DNA of 11,926 nucleotides from Bacillota bacterium (GTDB taxonomy: Bacteria; Bacillota; Bacilli; Bacillales_B; DSM-18226). Position numbers and translations under genes: made by a program. A model generated the notes under the pieces. It made no database searches. It had not been told where the DNA came from and saw only the letters and a list, made by a program, of their open reading frames with translations. The stretch lies in assembly GCA_030705665.1 (NCBI GenBank), contig JAUZQA010000067.1, positions 1-11,926 of the forward strand, written 5' to 3'. Of the stretch, positions 6,707 through 11,537 are shown in pieces; position 1 is the stretch's first letter; each line of letters begins with the position of its first letter.

Positions 6707-7252
6707 ATGCAATTGGTGAAAAATATAATGAAAAAAGAAGTAGAGTTTATTTGCTATGATATACAAACAAAGTACATACACCCTCATTGGATGGATATTA
6801 AGGATGATTACAATAAGAATATTGGTATTATTACAGGATATCAATTAAACATTCCTCTTATTATTCATGATATGTTCACTGAAAGAAACTCATTAAGAGA
6901 ACTGGATGCTGTTTCTCAACTGTGTTCTGAATTATGGTGGTTCATATTTGAACATAAGGATGAATTAAAAGATGTGTCCGGAGAATTTTATTTTCTAAAT
7001 AATTTTCGCTTAGACGAAGACAATTTGGATACAGAAAAAACAGTATTAAATCTATTAAAGGATAAGTATAACGTAATCATCTATTCTTTTGGCAACACCG
7101 AGATATTTGATGAATATGCTATATGTTTGTCAGAAGAATGGAAAATCAAACATATTCAAATGCTTTTGCAAACAGGTTGGTCTAAAGAAAACAAAATGGA
7201 ATATTATATTTATGCGAATCCCAAAGTGATGTTTAGAAATCTTTTTTCATAA
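6707..7252 (+). CDS. Hypothetical protein, 181 aa, unrecognised family
   Basis: I do not recognise this protein. It is supported by a good AAGGAG ribosome binding site (6693-6698, 8 bases before the ATG), a promoter-like sequence and uninterrupted coding over 181 codons. No signal peptide or membrane segment is visible. The protein is rich in aromatic and acidic residues (for example ELWWFIFEHKDELKD around 75-89, EYAICLSEEWKIKHIQ around 136-151) and appears to be a compact soluble alpha/beta protein. Codon use is very AT-rich compared with the deo genes, consistent with acquisition by transfer. It stands alone between two groEL-tail repeats. Its size and composition recall small immunity or antitoxin-type proteins, but no toxin partner is adjacent, so this remains a guess. 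Confidence 0.75.
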   Translation: MQLVKNIMKKEVEFICYDIQTKYIHPHWMDIKDDYNKNIGIITGYQLNIPLIIHDMFTERNSLRELDAVSQLCSELWWFIFEHKDELKDVSGEFYFLNNFRLDEDNLDTEKTVLNLLKDKYNVIIYSFGNTEIFDEYAICLSEEWKIKHIQMLLQTGWSKENKMEYYIYANPKVMFRNLFS

Positions 7253-7332
7253 TTATCAACTTAATTACTTTGATAAGTCTATTTACTGATATAACAATTG
7301 TTCCATTATGGCGATAATGAGGTATTTAAATT

Positions 7333-7461
7333 TTATTTAAAGCTGTTGTTCCATAATCGGGCGCCTTTCTTTAACATGAAGGCGTCTTCCTTTATTGATA
7401 CCAACTTTAACAGCCGGTCTGCCATGGCCGGAAGCTTTTCTACAACAAAATGGCAGTATTC
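7333..7461 (-). pseudogene. Minus-strand coding-like remnant ending in the dispersed repeat
   Basis: This minus-strand frame is open for 42 codons between stops and reads like real protein (FVVEKLPAMADRLLKLVSIK, then KEDAFMLKKGARLWNN). It lacks a ribosome binding site; the first ATG is at 7427-7425. The region is locally richer in G and C (CAGCCGG, CCATGGCCGG) than its surroundings, which fits a fragment of different origin. Its end is formed by the AATCGGGCGC repeat, so it may simply be part of a longer repeat unit rather than a gene. Confidence 0.25.
7346..7384 (+). repeat. Dispersed repeat, core AATCGGGCGC, best copy
   Basis: TTGTTCCATAATCGGGCGCC is followed by TTTCTTTAAC and AAGGCG; CGCCTT (7362-7367) pairs with AAGGCG (7379-7384) to form a hairpin. 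Related copies lie at window position 1 (cut by the edge), 8907-8922 and 11405-11437, with an inverted relative at 6471-6493. A partial match of the head, TTGTTCCATTATGGCG, also occurs at 7298-7313. Confidence 0.5.
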
Positions 7462-7488
7462 CTATTATGATGAAAGAAGAAAAATAGT

Positions 7489-7517
7489 TTGACTGACAGA
7501 AAAATTAATAGTAAAGT
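7489..7517 (+). promoter_or_regulatory. Probable promoter of the T-box leader
   Basis: TTGACT (7489-7494) and TAAAGT (7512-7517) are separated by 17 bases, five and four matches to the sigma-A consensus. Initiation near 7524 would place the whole T-box in the leader RNA. Confidence 0.55.
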
Positions 7518-7540
7518 ATGGAAAATTATAGTTGTAAAAC

Positions 7541-7769
7541 GCAATGATTGGGAGTATTAAGGAATATTTATTGTATAGAGAACTGTCGGTTGGTGAAAGA
7601 CAGTCAATAAAATCCCCAACTCGCCCATGAGTGGTAAGGCTGAACATTAAGTCTTAACGGTTGACATCCGTAATCAGTTATGAAGTGGATTTGTTTATAA
7701 TTTACAAATCAAAAAGAGTGGTACCACGTAGGTAAAGCCTTTCGTCTCTTATGAGATGATAGGCTTTTT
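7541..7769 (+). promoter_or_regulatory. T-box riboswitch, probably leucine-specific, controlling the methyltransferase gene
   Basis: This leader RNA senses uncharged tRNA and lets transcription proceed when the tRNA is not aminoacylated. Stem I shows the AG-rich start (GGGAGTA, 7550-7556), the apical GGTTGGTG (7588-7595) between ACTGTC and GACAGT arms (7582-7587, 7599-7604) and the TTTATTG/CAATAAA helix. The T-box proper is AGAGTGGTACCACG (7715-7728). In the antiterminator AAGAG (7714-7718) pairs with CTCTT (7746-7750) and ACG with CGT. The specifier loop reads CCAA-CTC-G-CCC, so CTC (7620-7622, Leu) is the best specifier. The bulge TGGT would pair with an ACCA tRNA end, that is discriminator base A, as leucine tRNA has and serine or asparagine tRNA lack. 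A terminator follows. Confidence 0.88.
7734..7769 (+). terminator. T-box-controlled terminator
   Basis: AAAGCCT (7734-7740) pairs with AGGCTTT (7761-7767), and after a T/T mismatch TCGTCTC (7742-7748) pairs with GAGATGA (7753-7759), leaving the loop TTAT. A T-run follows. The CGTCTCTT strand is shared with the antiterminator, so the two structures exclude each other, as in all class I T-boxes. Confidence 0.88.
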
Positions 7770-7799
7770 ATTATTAACTTTCGTAAAGGGGAGAATGAA

Positions 7800-8498
7800 A
7801 TGGAGACAACTTGGAAACAAAAAGATGTTACACAACATTATTTGGAACAGGTACGTGGTGGAATTCCTTTTGGGGCAGAACAAGTAAAAGTGATGCTTCA
7901 ATTGGTCAATCATTTTACCCCTAATCCGAAAAAAATAATGGACTTAGGATGTGGAAATGGATTTTTAGCAGAAATATTACTCAAAACTTATCCAAATGCT
8001 ACTGCTAAATTATTGGATCATTCAGAACCAATGGTAAAAGCTGCTCGGAATCATATGAGTGAGTACTATAATCGTTGTGAGATTATCAAAGGTGATTTAA
8101 GTAATTCTATTAACAAATATGCAGAACCTAATTCCGTTGACTGTATTGTTTCAGGTTTTGCTATTCACCATCTTCCTCACGAAAAGAAAAAGGACCTTTA
8201 TAAAGAAATATATGATCTTTTAGCTGATGGGGGGATATTCATAAACATTGAACATACGGCTTCTGCAACTCCAGAAATTGAAAAGTTGCATGATGAACTT
8301 TTTATTGACCATCTTTCTAATCATTATAAAAGGGATAGAAAAGAAGTAGCTCAAGAATATTACAGCCGTCCGGATAAAATGGATAATATATTGGAAAGGG
8401 TAAATATTCAAATTAGCTGGCTGAAAGAAATTGGTTTTAAACATTCAGATTGTTATTTCAAGTGGATGGAACTTGCTGTTTTTGGGGGAGTAAAATAA
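7800..8498 (+). CDS. Class I SAM-dependent methyltransferase under T-box control
   Basis: A 232-aa soluble Rossmann-fold methyltransferase. Motif I is IMDLGCGNGFLAEIL (DLGCGNG at 48-54), the acidic residue that contacts the SAM ribose is Asp73 in LLDHSEPMVKAAR, motif II-like VDCIVSGFAIHHLP lies at 113-126 and motif III LADGGIFINIEH at 141-152. The overall layout resembles small-molecule methyltransferases and CmoA-like proteins, but the substrate cannot be read from the sequence. GGGGAG at 7788-7793 lies 6 bases before the ATG. The gene is the only one behind the leucine-type T-box, so its product is made when charged leucine tRNA is scarce; a role linked to leucine metabolism, a leucine-derived compound or starvation is inferred. 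Flanked by groEL-tail repeats, it may be imported. Confidence 0.9.
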   Translation: METTWKQKDVTQHYLEQVRGGIPFGAEQVKVMLQLVNHFTPNPKKIMDLGCGNGFLAEILLKTYPNATAKLLDHSEPMVKAARNHMSEYYNRCEIIKGDLSNSINKYAEPNSVDCIVSGFAIHHLPHEKKKDLYKEIYDLLADGGIFINIEHTASATPEIEKLHDELFIDHLSNHYKRDRKEVAQEYYSRPDKMDNILERVNIQISWLKEIGFKHSDCYFKWMELAVFGGVK

Positions 8499-8502
8499 AA
8501 AA

Positions 8503-8580
8503 AGTTGCAAGGGTTAATGTAACTGTACGTAATCGAAAAACCTGAGTAGCATTATTGCAACTCCTTCGCAATTTTCGATA
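8503..8580 (+). other. Two interleaved inverted repeats after the methyltransferase gene
   Basis: AGTTGCAA (8503-8510) is complementary to TTGCAACT (8555-8562), and ATCGAAAA (8532-8539) to TTTTCGAT (8573-8580). The two pairs interlock, so an RNA could form either hairpin or a pseudoknot. There is no T-run, so this is not a standard terminator. On the minus strand a 12-codon frame (ATG at 8552) has a good AAGGAG site, which is probably chance. Confidence 0.35.
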
Positions 8581-8677
8581 TTCCACAAACTGGGTCTTAT
8601 ATATAGTATCAACAATCAAACATTGATATGGTGCACCCTTTATCATTGTTTATATGTATCCATCGAATAGGCGTTTA

Positions 8678-8783
8678 AGGACTTGACTTGGAGCCTCTGT
8701 GGGTACGATTTGTCTTGAAAGGCTGAGGCTAAGGTTTCATCAGGCAAAGAGCCTATCATACCCACCTCTCCAAATAAAGTCCT
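8678..8783. ncRNA. Candidate structured RNA, rod-like fold, unrecognised
   Basis: About 106 bases fold into one long rod by perfect nested helices: AGGACTT (8678-8684) with AAGTCCT (8777-8783); TTGGAG (8688-8693) with CTCCAA (8768-8773); GTGGGTA (8699-8705) with TACCCAC (8759-8765); GAT (8707-8709) with ATC (8755-8757); AGGCT (8720-8724) with AGCCT (8750-8754); and an apical TGAAA (8716-8720) or its neighbour against TTTCA (8735-8739). The interior is much richer in G and C than the flanks. I cannot match it to a known riboswitch or small RNA. Strand is undecided because the fold is nearly symmetric; rightward transcription would reach the terminator at 8939-8991. Confidence 0.45.
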
Positions 8784-8906
8784 ATCGTGGTTTACGTTGA
8801 AAACTATAATTACTTACTGTATATATTGATTCTACAAAGATACAACTTTGGCATTTTTCTTATCTTTACTTACGTTGAGTACGGTGAGAAATCATACTAC
8901 ATATAA

Positions 8907-8922
8907 GGGCGCTTTTGTTTAA
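8907..8922 (+). repeat. Dispersed repeat, weak copy (GGGCGCTTTTGTTTAA)
   Basis: GGGCGCTTTTGTTTAA matches the GGGCGCCTTTCTTTAA segment of the copy at 7346 at 14 of 16 positions. It lies just left of the terminator at 8939. Confidence 0.35.
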
Positions 8923-8938
8923 TATCTTAATTATCAAT

Positions 8939-8991
8939 AAGCCGAAAGTATGCAAGTTTTTATTCGTATCTAACCTATTTTCGGCTTTTTT
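8939..8991 (+). terminator. Intrinsic terminator with a long loop
   Basis: AAGCCGAAA (8939-8947) pairs with TTTCGGCTT (8979-8987), extended by one wobble and one A-T pair, and six T follow (8986-8991). The 27-nt loop is unusually long. It points rightward and would end a transcript covering the structured element at 8678-8783. Confidence 0.6.
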
Positions 8992-9194
8992 CCAAATACA
9001 GATTTGTCTTTTATTGTAAAAATTTTTTCGTGAAAAAATAATTACCAATATAACCAAAATCACTTGACCACAAATTGACAACGAACTTATCTTAAGAGTC
9101 GTACTGGACTGGAAATAATGAACAATAATATTTTAGAAAGTAGAAACATCATACAGCTAGTAACCTAAAAAACTCATAAAAATTATCTTGTAAC

Positions 9195-9212
9195 ATGGGC
9201 GGCATGATGTAA
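9195..9212 (+). repeat. groEL 3'-end-like direct repeat, copy 2 (possible att site)
   Basis: ATGGGCGGCATGATGTAA encodes Met-Gly-Gly-Met-Met-stop, the usual GroEL C-terminus, and shares 17 identical bases with 6320-6336. The bases to its left (TTATCTTGTAAC) are not groEL, whereas the sequence on its right, with a hairpin about 30 bp further on, could be the native downstream flank of groEL. Both copies are preceded by CTTGT at similar distance. Confidence 0.55.
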
Positions 9213-9241
9213 GTCATCCGTCAGAAATGCTGATATAAAAA

Positions 9242-9274
9242 GGGTTGAGAAGCTTTTTGAAATCCTCTCAACCC
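9242..9274. terminator. Hairpin after the groEL-tail repeat
   Basis: GGGTTGAGA (9242-9250) pairs perfectly with TCTCAACCC (9266-9274). Five A precede it and CAAAAAAG follows it, so a T-run follows the hairpin only on the minus strand. It is either a leftward terminator or the original groEL terminator whose T-run was lost at a deletion junction with the amidase remnant directly behind it. Confidence 0.55.
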
Positions 9275-9286
9275 CAAAAAAGCATT

Positions 9287-9467
9287 ATGGGAACACCTGA
9301 AAAAGTATTGACCTTAGCAACAGCTCAAGTGGTTGAACAAAAGCTTAAAAATGCAGGTGCTCAATAAACAAGATGATTCACTCGTTGATAGCTCTGCTTA
9401 CCACGATAACGTAGCTAAAGGGATTTACCTGGGATTACTAGATTATTTTTCAACTCAAAAAAAGTAA
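9287..9467 (+). pseudogene. Deleted N-acetylmuramoyl-L-alanine amidase (Amidase_3) remnant
   Basis: Two fragments of one enzyme family are joined. The first (9287-9367, 26 codons from an ATG) contains VLTLATAQVVEQKLKNAGA, the first helix after the zinc-binding start of an Amidase_3 domain. The second, in another frame and ending at TAA 9465-9467, contains DDSLVDSSAYHDNVAKG and IYLGLLDYF, the C-terminal end of the same domain. The zinc ligands and catalytic centre (well over 100 residues) are missing. The ancestor would have cleaved the peptide stems of peptidoglycan, as a phage endolysin or autolysin. There is no ribosome binding site before the ATG. Assignment rests on family memory, not on a search. 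Confidence 0.7.
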
Positions 9468-9471
9468 CTTA

Positions 9472-9521
9472 AAAAGGATCAAGGACACTAATCATAAAAA
9501 TCTAGTGTCTTTGATCCTTTT
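9472..9521. terminator. Bidirectional terminator between the amidase remnant and the membrane-protein gene
   Basis: A 19-bp stem (9472-9490 with 9503-9521) contains a single G-T wobble and starts AAAA and ends TTTT. It serves the convergent genes on both sides: the former amidase from the left and the minus-strand gene ending at 9560 from the right. Confidence 0.85.
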
Positions 9522-9559
9522 GTTCTCTTAAATTGAGAGCCAAGATTTATTTCAAGACA

Positions 9560-9928
9560 TTATCGTGTCATTCCAAAAATCATACCTGAGATATATGGAA
9601 TAAGCCAAATGAACCAAACAAGAATACTAAATCTGTGGAAGTTCTTCATCATTTCTTTGTCTTTTTTCACTAAAACTATTGTTGCCCAAATGACATGGAA
9701 TAGCATTAATAAAATAGCAAGTAAGCCGGTTATGCCATGAAAACTATATAAAAAGCCTCCATTTGCAATTTTCCCCATAATAGTTGTTCCGGATGTATCA
9801 CATACGAGTCCAAGCCAAAAAATGATAACGTGCCAATTCTTTAATACCTCTTGGATTTTCTCACTCCATACCCCGACTGTATAAAAAACAAGTGCCAATG
9901 AAATAAATATAATGGCATATAGTAACAT
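9560..9928 (-). CDS. Small four-helix membrane protein, HsmA/TIGR03987-like
   Basis: An integral membrane protein of 122 aa with four hydrophobic helices (about 3-21, 34-52, 62-88 and 98-121) and short polar connectors. Histidines stand at helix ends or inside helices (NWHVIIF, YSFHGITG, LFHVIWA, NFHRFS), which would suit haem or metal binding but is unproven. The sequence fits a family of uncharacterised proteins that I know as HsmA or TIGR03987; function unknown. An ATG at 9931 precedes the chosen one, but GGAGG (9936-9940) is 4 bases from that and 7 from the ATG at 9928, so the second is preferred. It is the only clearly intact gene in the right half, with its own promoter and terminator, and convergent to the amidase remnant. 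Confidence 0.85.
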   Translation of the reverse strand: MLLYAIIFISLALVFYTVGVWSEKIQEVLKNWHVIIFWLGLVCDTSGTTIMGKIANGGFLYSFHGITGLLAILLMLFHVIWATIVLVKKDKEMMKNFHRFSILVWFIWLIPYISGMIFGMTR

Positions 9929-9986
9929 CATTATTCCTCCTTACGATTACGTTGAGCTTTTTTGCTTCTTCCTTTTGTATGTCTTT

Positions 9987-10019
9987 ATTGTACGTACGGA
10001 TTATGAACGAAGAATGAAC
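9987..10019 (-). promoter_or_regulatory. Activator-type promoter of the membrane-protein gene
   Basis: On the minus strand a -10 element TACAAT (9992-9987) has no recognisable -35 hexamer. In its place lie two TTCAT-type direct repeats (GTTCAT at 10019-10014 and 10008-10003) with an 11-bp period, the geometry of OmpR/PhoB-family response-regulator boxes overlapping the -35 position. A perfect 8-bp palindrome GTACGTAC (9990-9997) overlaps the -10 and could be a repressor site. Confidence 0.4.
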
Positions 10020-10116
10020 TTAATATTACTAATACGATTATTTATGAAAATTTAAATCTAAATAATGGAATCTTGGTTTAAATGGGAGTAACTTTTGGTA
10101 TGGTTCAACTTATTGA

Positions 10117-10171
10117 TTTTGGAGGCAAAAAAATACGAAAAGAGACTTCTCTCTCATCGTATTTTGGAGGC
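10117..10171 (-). terminator. Hairpin flanked by TTTTGGAGGC direct repeats
   Basis: AAAATACGA (10130-10138) pairs with TCGTATTTT (10157-10165), with an inner AGAGA/TCTCT helix (10141-10145 with 10150-10154) and a CTTC loop. Seven A on its left give a T-run on the minus strand, so it is a leftward terminator, probably of the minus-strand remnants to its right. It is bracketed by TTTTGGAGGC at 10117-10126 and 10162-10171, suggesting an inserted mini-element or slippage. Confidence 0.6.
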
Positions 10172-10280
10172 TGGTTTGTATTTTAATATAGGCGCTTTAA
10201 ATTTGCCTGTTGATATCCGCTCCAATCAACATAGTGAGCAAAATCAACAATGAGCTTTAACATAGCCATTTTGAAAAGAA

Positions 10281-10299
10281 ACCCTGCATTAAACAGGGT
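10281..10299 (-). terminator. Small leftward terminator behind the lipoprotein remnant
   Basis: ACCCTG (10281-10286) and CAGGGT (10294-10299) form a 6-bp stem with a 7-nt loop; on the minus strand it is followed by TTCTTTTC. It lies 12 bp after the shifted-frame stop of the lipoprotein remnant. Confidence 0.5.
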
Positions 10300-10311
10300 A
10301 TAAATAAATGA

Positions 10312-10597
10312 TTACCGTTCACAGTCGGCGGTTTCAACCAATGTAACAGGTACAGTGTTTTTAGCTGGCGCTATGCTAGTTTTTTGTGCTGTTGTGGCTT
10401 TTGAAGGTACAGCTAGAAGAGCTAGAAGTCTTAGTATCGCTATTTACCTTCTTGACAGTAGCAGTTTTAGTAGAAGCAGCAGAGGTCTTTCCATTATCTG
10501 AGCTACTTGCAGATCCTTGAGAAGTATTCGAGCTACTGCAGGCCCCTAAAGAACTGATTAAGACAATAGCTACTAATAATCCAATAATTTTTTTCAT
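10312..10597 (-). pseudogene. Frameshifted, truncated lipoprotein nuclease (thermonuclease-like)
   Basis: The minus-strand product starts MKKIIGLLVAIVLISSLGAC, a lipoprotein signal peptide with lipobox LGAC, then a Ser/Thr/Lys-rich linker. The ATG at 10597 lies 6 bases from GAGGG (10604-10608). In its own frame it ends after SSSSSCTFKSHNSTKN; a one-base shift near 10411-10416 continues the linker as AVPSKATTAQKTSIAPAKN and reaches VPVTLVETADCER-stop (stop 10312-10314). VPVTLVETADG is how the nuclease domain of secreted Bacillus staphylococcal-nuclease-like proteins begins, so the catalytic part has been cut off. A perfect 9-bp tandem duplication AGCTAGAAG (10411-10428) sits at the frameshift. 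The intact protein would be membrane-anchored outside the cell and degrade DNA or RNA. Confidence 0.6.
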
Positions 10598-10654
10598 TTT
10601 CAACCCTCATTTTTAAAATTATTGCTGTAAAGAAAAGCCCAAAAGGGCAGAAAT

Positions 10655-11061
10655 CTATAATTCTAACTGCTCTTTTTTCTTTTTATCAAATTCATCAACA
10701 GGGATAATGCCTTCATCTAATAATTGTTTGAATTTCCTTATTTCAACTGCATTAGATAGTGTGGAATTATCTTTGACAGGAGCTACTCGTTGATCACAAA
10801 TTAGTTGGAATGTTGATAAACATTCGTGTGCTAGCTTATAGTTAGTTTTGTAAATAAAGCCCCACCGACTAAAGCTCTACCTAATCCACCTTGACTTACA
10901 GACTCTCCGTCTTCCAAAAATTCAAAGTCAACTATATCACTGTAATTATAAACTGTTGATTTATTCACTTTACCAAGAAGAGATGAAAATAAATGTTTTT
11001 TTGAAATACAAAGTTCTAAAGAAGTGTTATTGGATGTTCTTGAAAAACTCTTGTACATCAT
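10655..11061 (-). pseudogene. Internally deleted SHOCT-domain protein
   Basis: The minus-strand frame from 11061 reads through VYNYSDIVDFEFLEDGESVS and GGLGRALVGGALF, then breaks off with TKLTIS-stop at 10831. In a second frame the same gene continues from the junction with YKLAHECLSTFQLICDQ and ends with a typical SHOCT domain, EIRKFKQLLDEGIIPVDEF, and stop at 10655-10657. The glycine-rich segment and roughly 50-60 residues between the halves are missing, so this is a deletion plus frame change. No ribosome binding site precedes the ATG pair at 11061/11058; the frame runs upstream without a gap into the XRE remnant. Such proteins often lie next to phage repressor genes in Bacillus; their function is not known. 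Confidence 0.65.
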
Positions 11062-11112
11062 CGACTTTTGAGACGAGATTTGGAATATCTCTAAATGAAA
11101 GATTTGTTCTAT

Positions 11113-11280
11113 TCATTTTGCTATATCTTTTTCATCTTTATCTGATATATAAGGGAGAGCTTGTTTCTGTTTAGTTTGGGTATTTCTGGGAATTAAATAA
11201 TCAGTAGTAACTTCATAAAAGTTAGATAATTTCTTTAAAGTTTCAGAATCAGGTTCACCTCTTTCATATTTATTCCCTCC
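11113..11280 (-). pseudogene. Tail of an XRE-family (phage-type) repressor
   Basis: The minus strand encodes GGNKYERGEPDSETLKKLSN and then FYEVTTDYLI and ISDKDEKDIAK before a TGA at 11115-11113. KYERG, ETLKKL and VTTDYL are the last helices of the Cro/C1-type helix-turn-helix domain and its linker. The recognition helices are missing on the left of the protein, and the oligomerisation part is gone after the TGA. The same frame continues across the TGA into the SHOCT remnant. It is a decayed prophage or integrative-element repressor. Confidence 0.65.
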
Positions 11281-11340
11281 TATTTTAAAAAGGATAACTT
11301 TCCTTTATTGTTACATGTTTTGGATTGGAAGAAAAAGGAC

Positions 11341-11354
11341 TTTTGTTAACAAAA
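11341..11354. promoter_or_regulatory. Perfect 14-bp palindrome TTTTGTTAACAAAA
   Basis: A perfect palindrome about 60 bp upstream (minus-strand sense) of the repressor remnant. It may be a relic operator of that repressor; GTTAAC is also a common AT-rich motif, so chance is possible. Confidence 0.35.
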
Positions 11355-11404
11355 TAGCAAATTTGTACCATAATGCGTCTTACGAAACATAATACGCAGC
11401 ATCT

Positions 11405-11437
11405 TATTCCAGAATCGGGCGCGTTTCTTGAAAAAAG
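11405..11437 (+). repeat. Dispersed repeat, core AATCGGGCGC, right copy
   Basis: ATTCCAGAATCGGGCGCG is followed by TTTCTTGAA and AAGGCG, the same order as at 7346-7384. The first 11 bases of the window (CGGGCGCGTTT) match 11415-11425 exactly, so the window starts inside another copy. Confidence 0.5.
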
Positions 11438-11537
11438 GCGTTATCTATTTGTACCATTTAATGAAGTGGGGGCAATGAACTGACTGGTTACTTGATGTAA
11501 ATGTATTATATAGATAATTGAAGAAAGGAAATAAAAT

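Larger units (their letters stand above)
8784..9194. other. Gene-free stretch
   Basis: Apart from the weak repeat at 8907 and the terminator at 8939-8991 I see no gene here. A minus-strand frame of 71 codons (8866-9081) has a hydrophobic run but starts with TTG without a ribosome binding site and contains the terminator, so it is not called. Confidence 0.5.

Noticed and set aside
7298..7492. Plus-strand 64-codon frame
   Set aside because: TTG start lies inside a repeat-like sequence, has no ribosome binding site, and the frame crosses the dispersed repeat and the T-box promoter.
8498..8552. Minus-strand 12-codon peptide with AAGGAG site after the methyltransferase gene
   Set aside because: It reads toward the end of an opposing gene with nothing to control; most likely chance.
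8683..8711. TTGACT inside the structured element as a promoter
   Set aside because: No acceptable -10 hexamer lies at 16-18 bases, and the bases are accounted for by the helices.
8866..9081. Minus-strand 71-codon frame with a hydrophobic run near its start
   Set aside because: It starts with TTG without a ribosome binding site and spans a rightward terminator; composition is that of random AT-rich DNA.
9075..9103. Perfect TTGACA at 9075-9080
   Set aside because: No -10-like sequence at 16-18 bases downstream and no gene follows it.
10956..11174. Plus-strand 72-codon frame
   Set aside because: It lies antisense to the SHOCT and XRE remnants, which explain the coding signal better.
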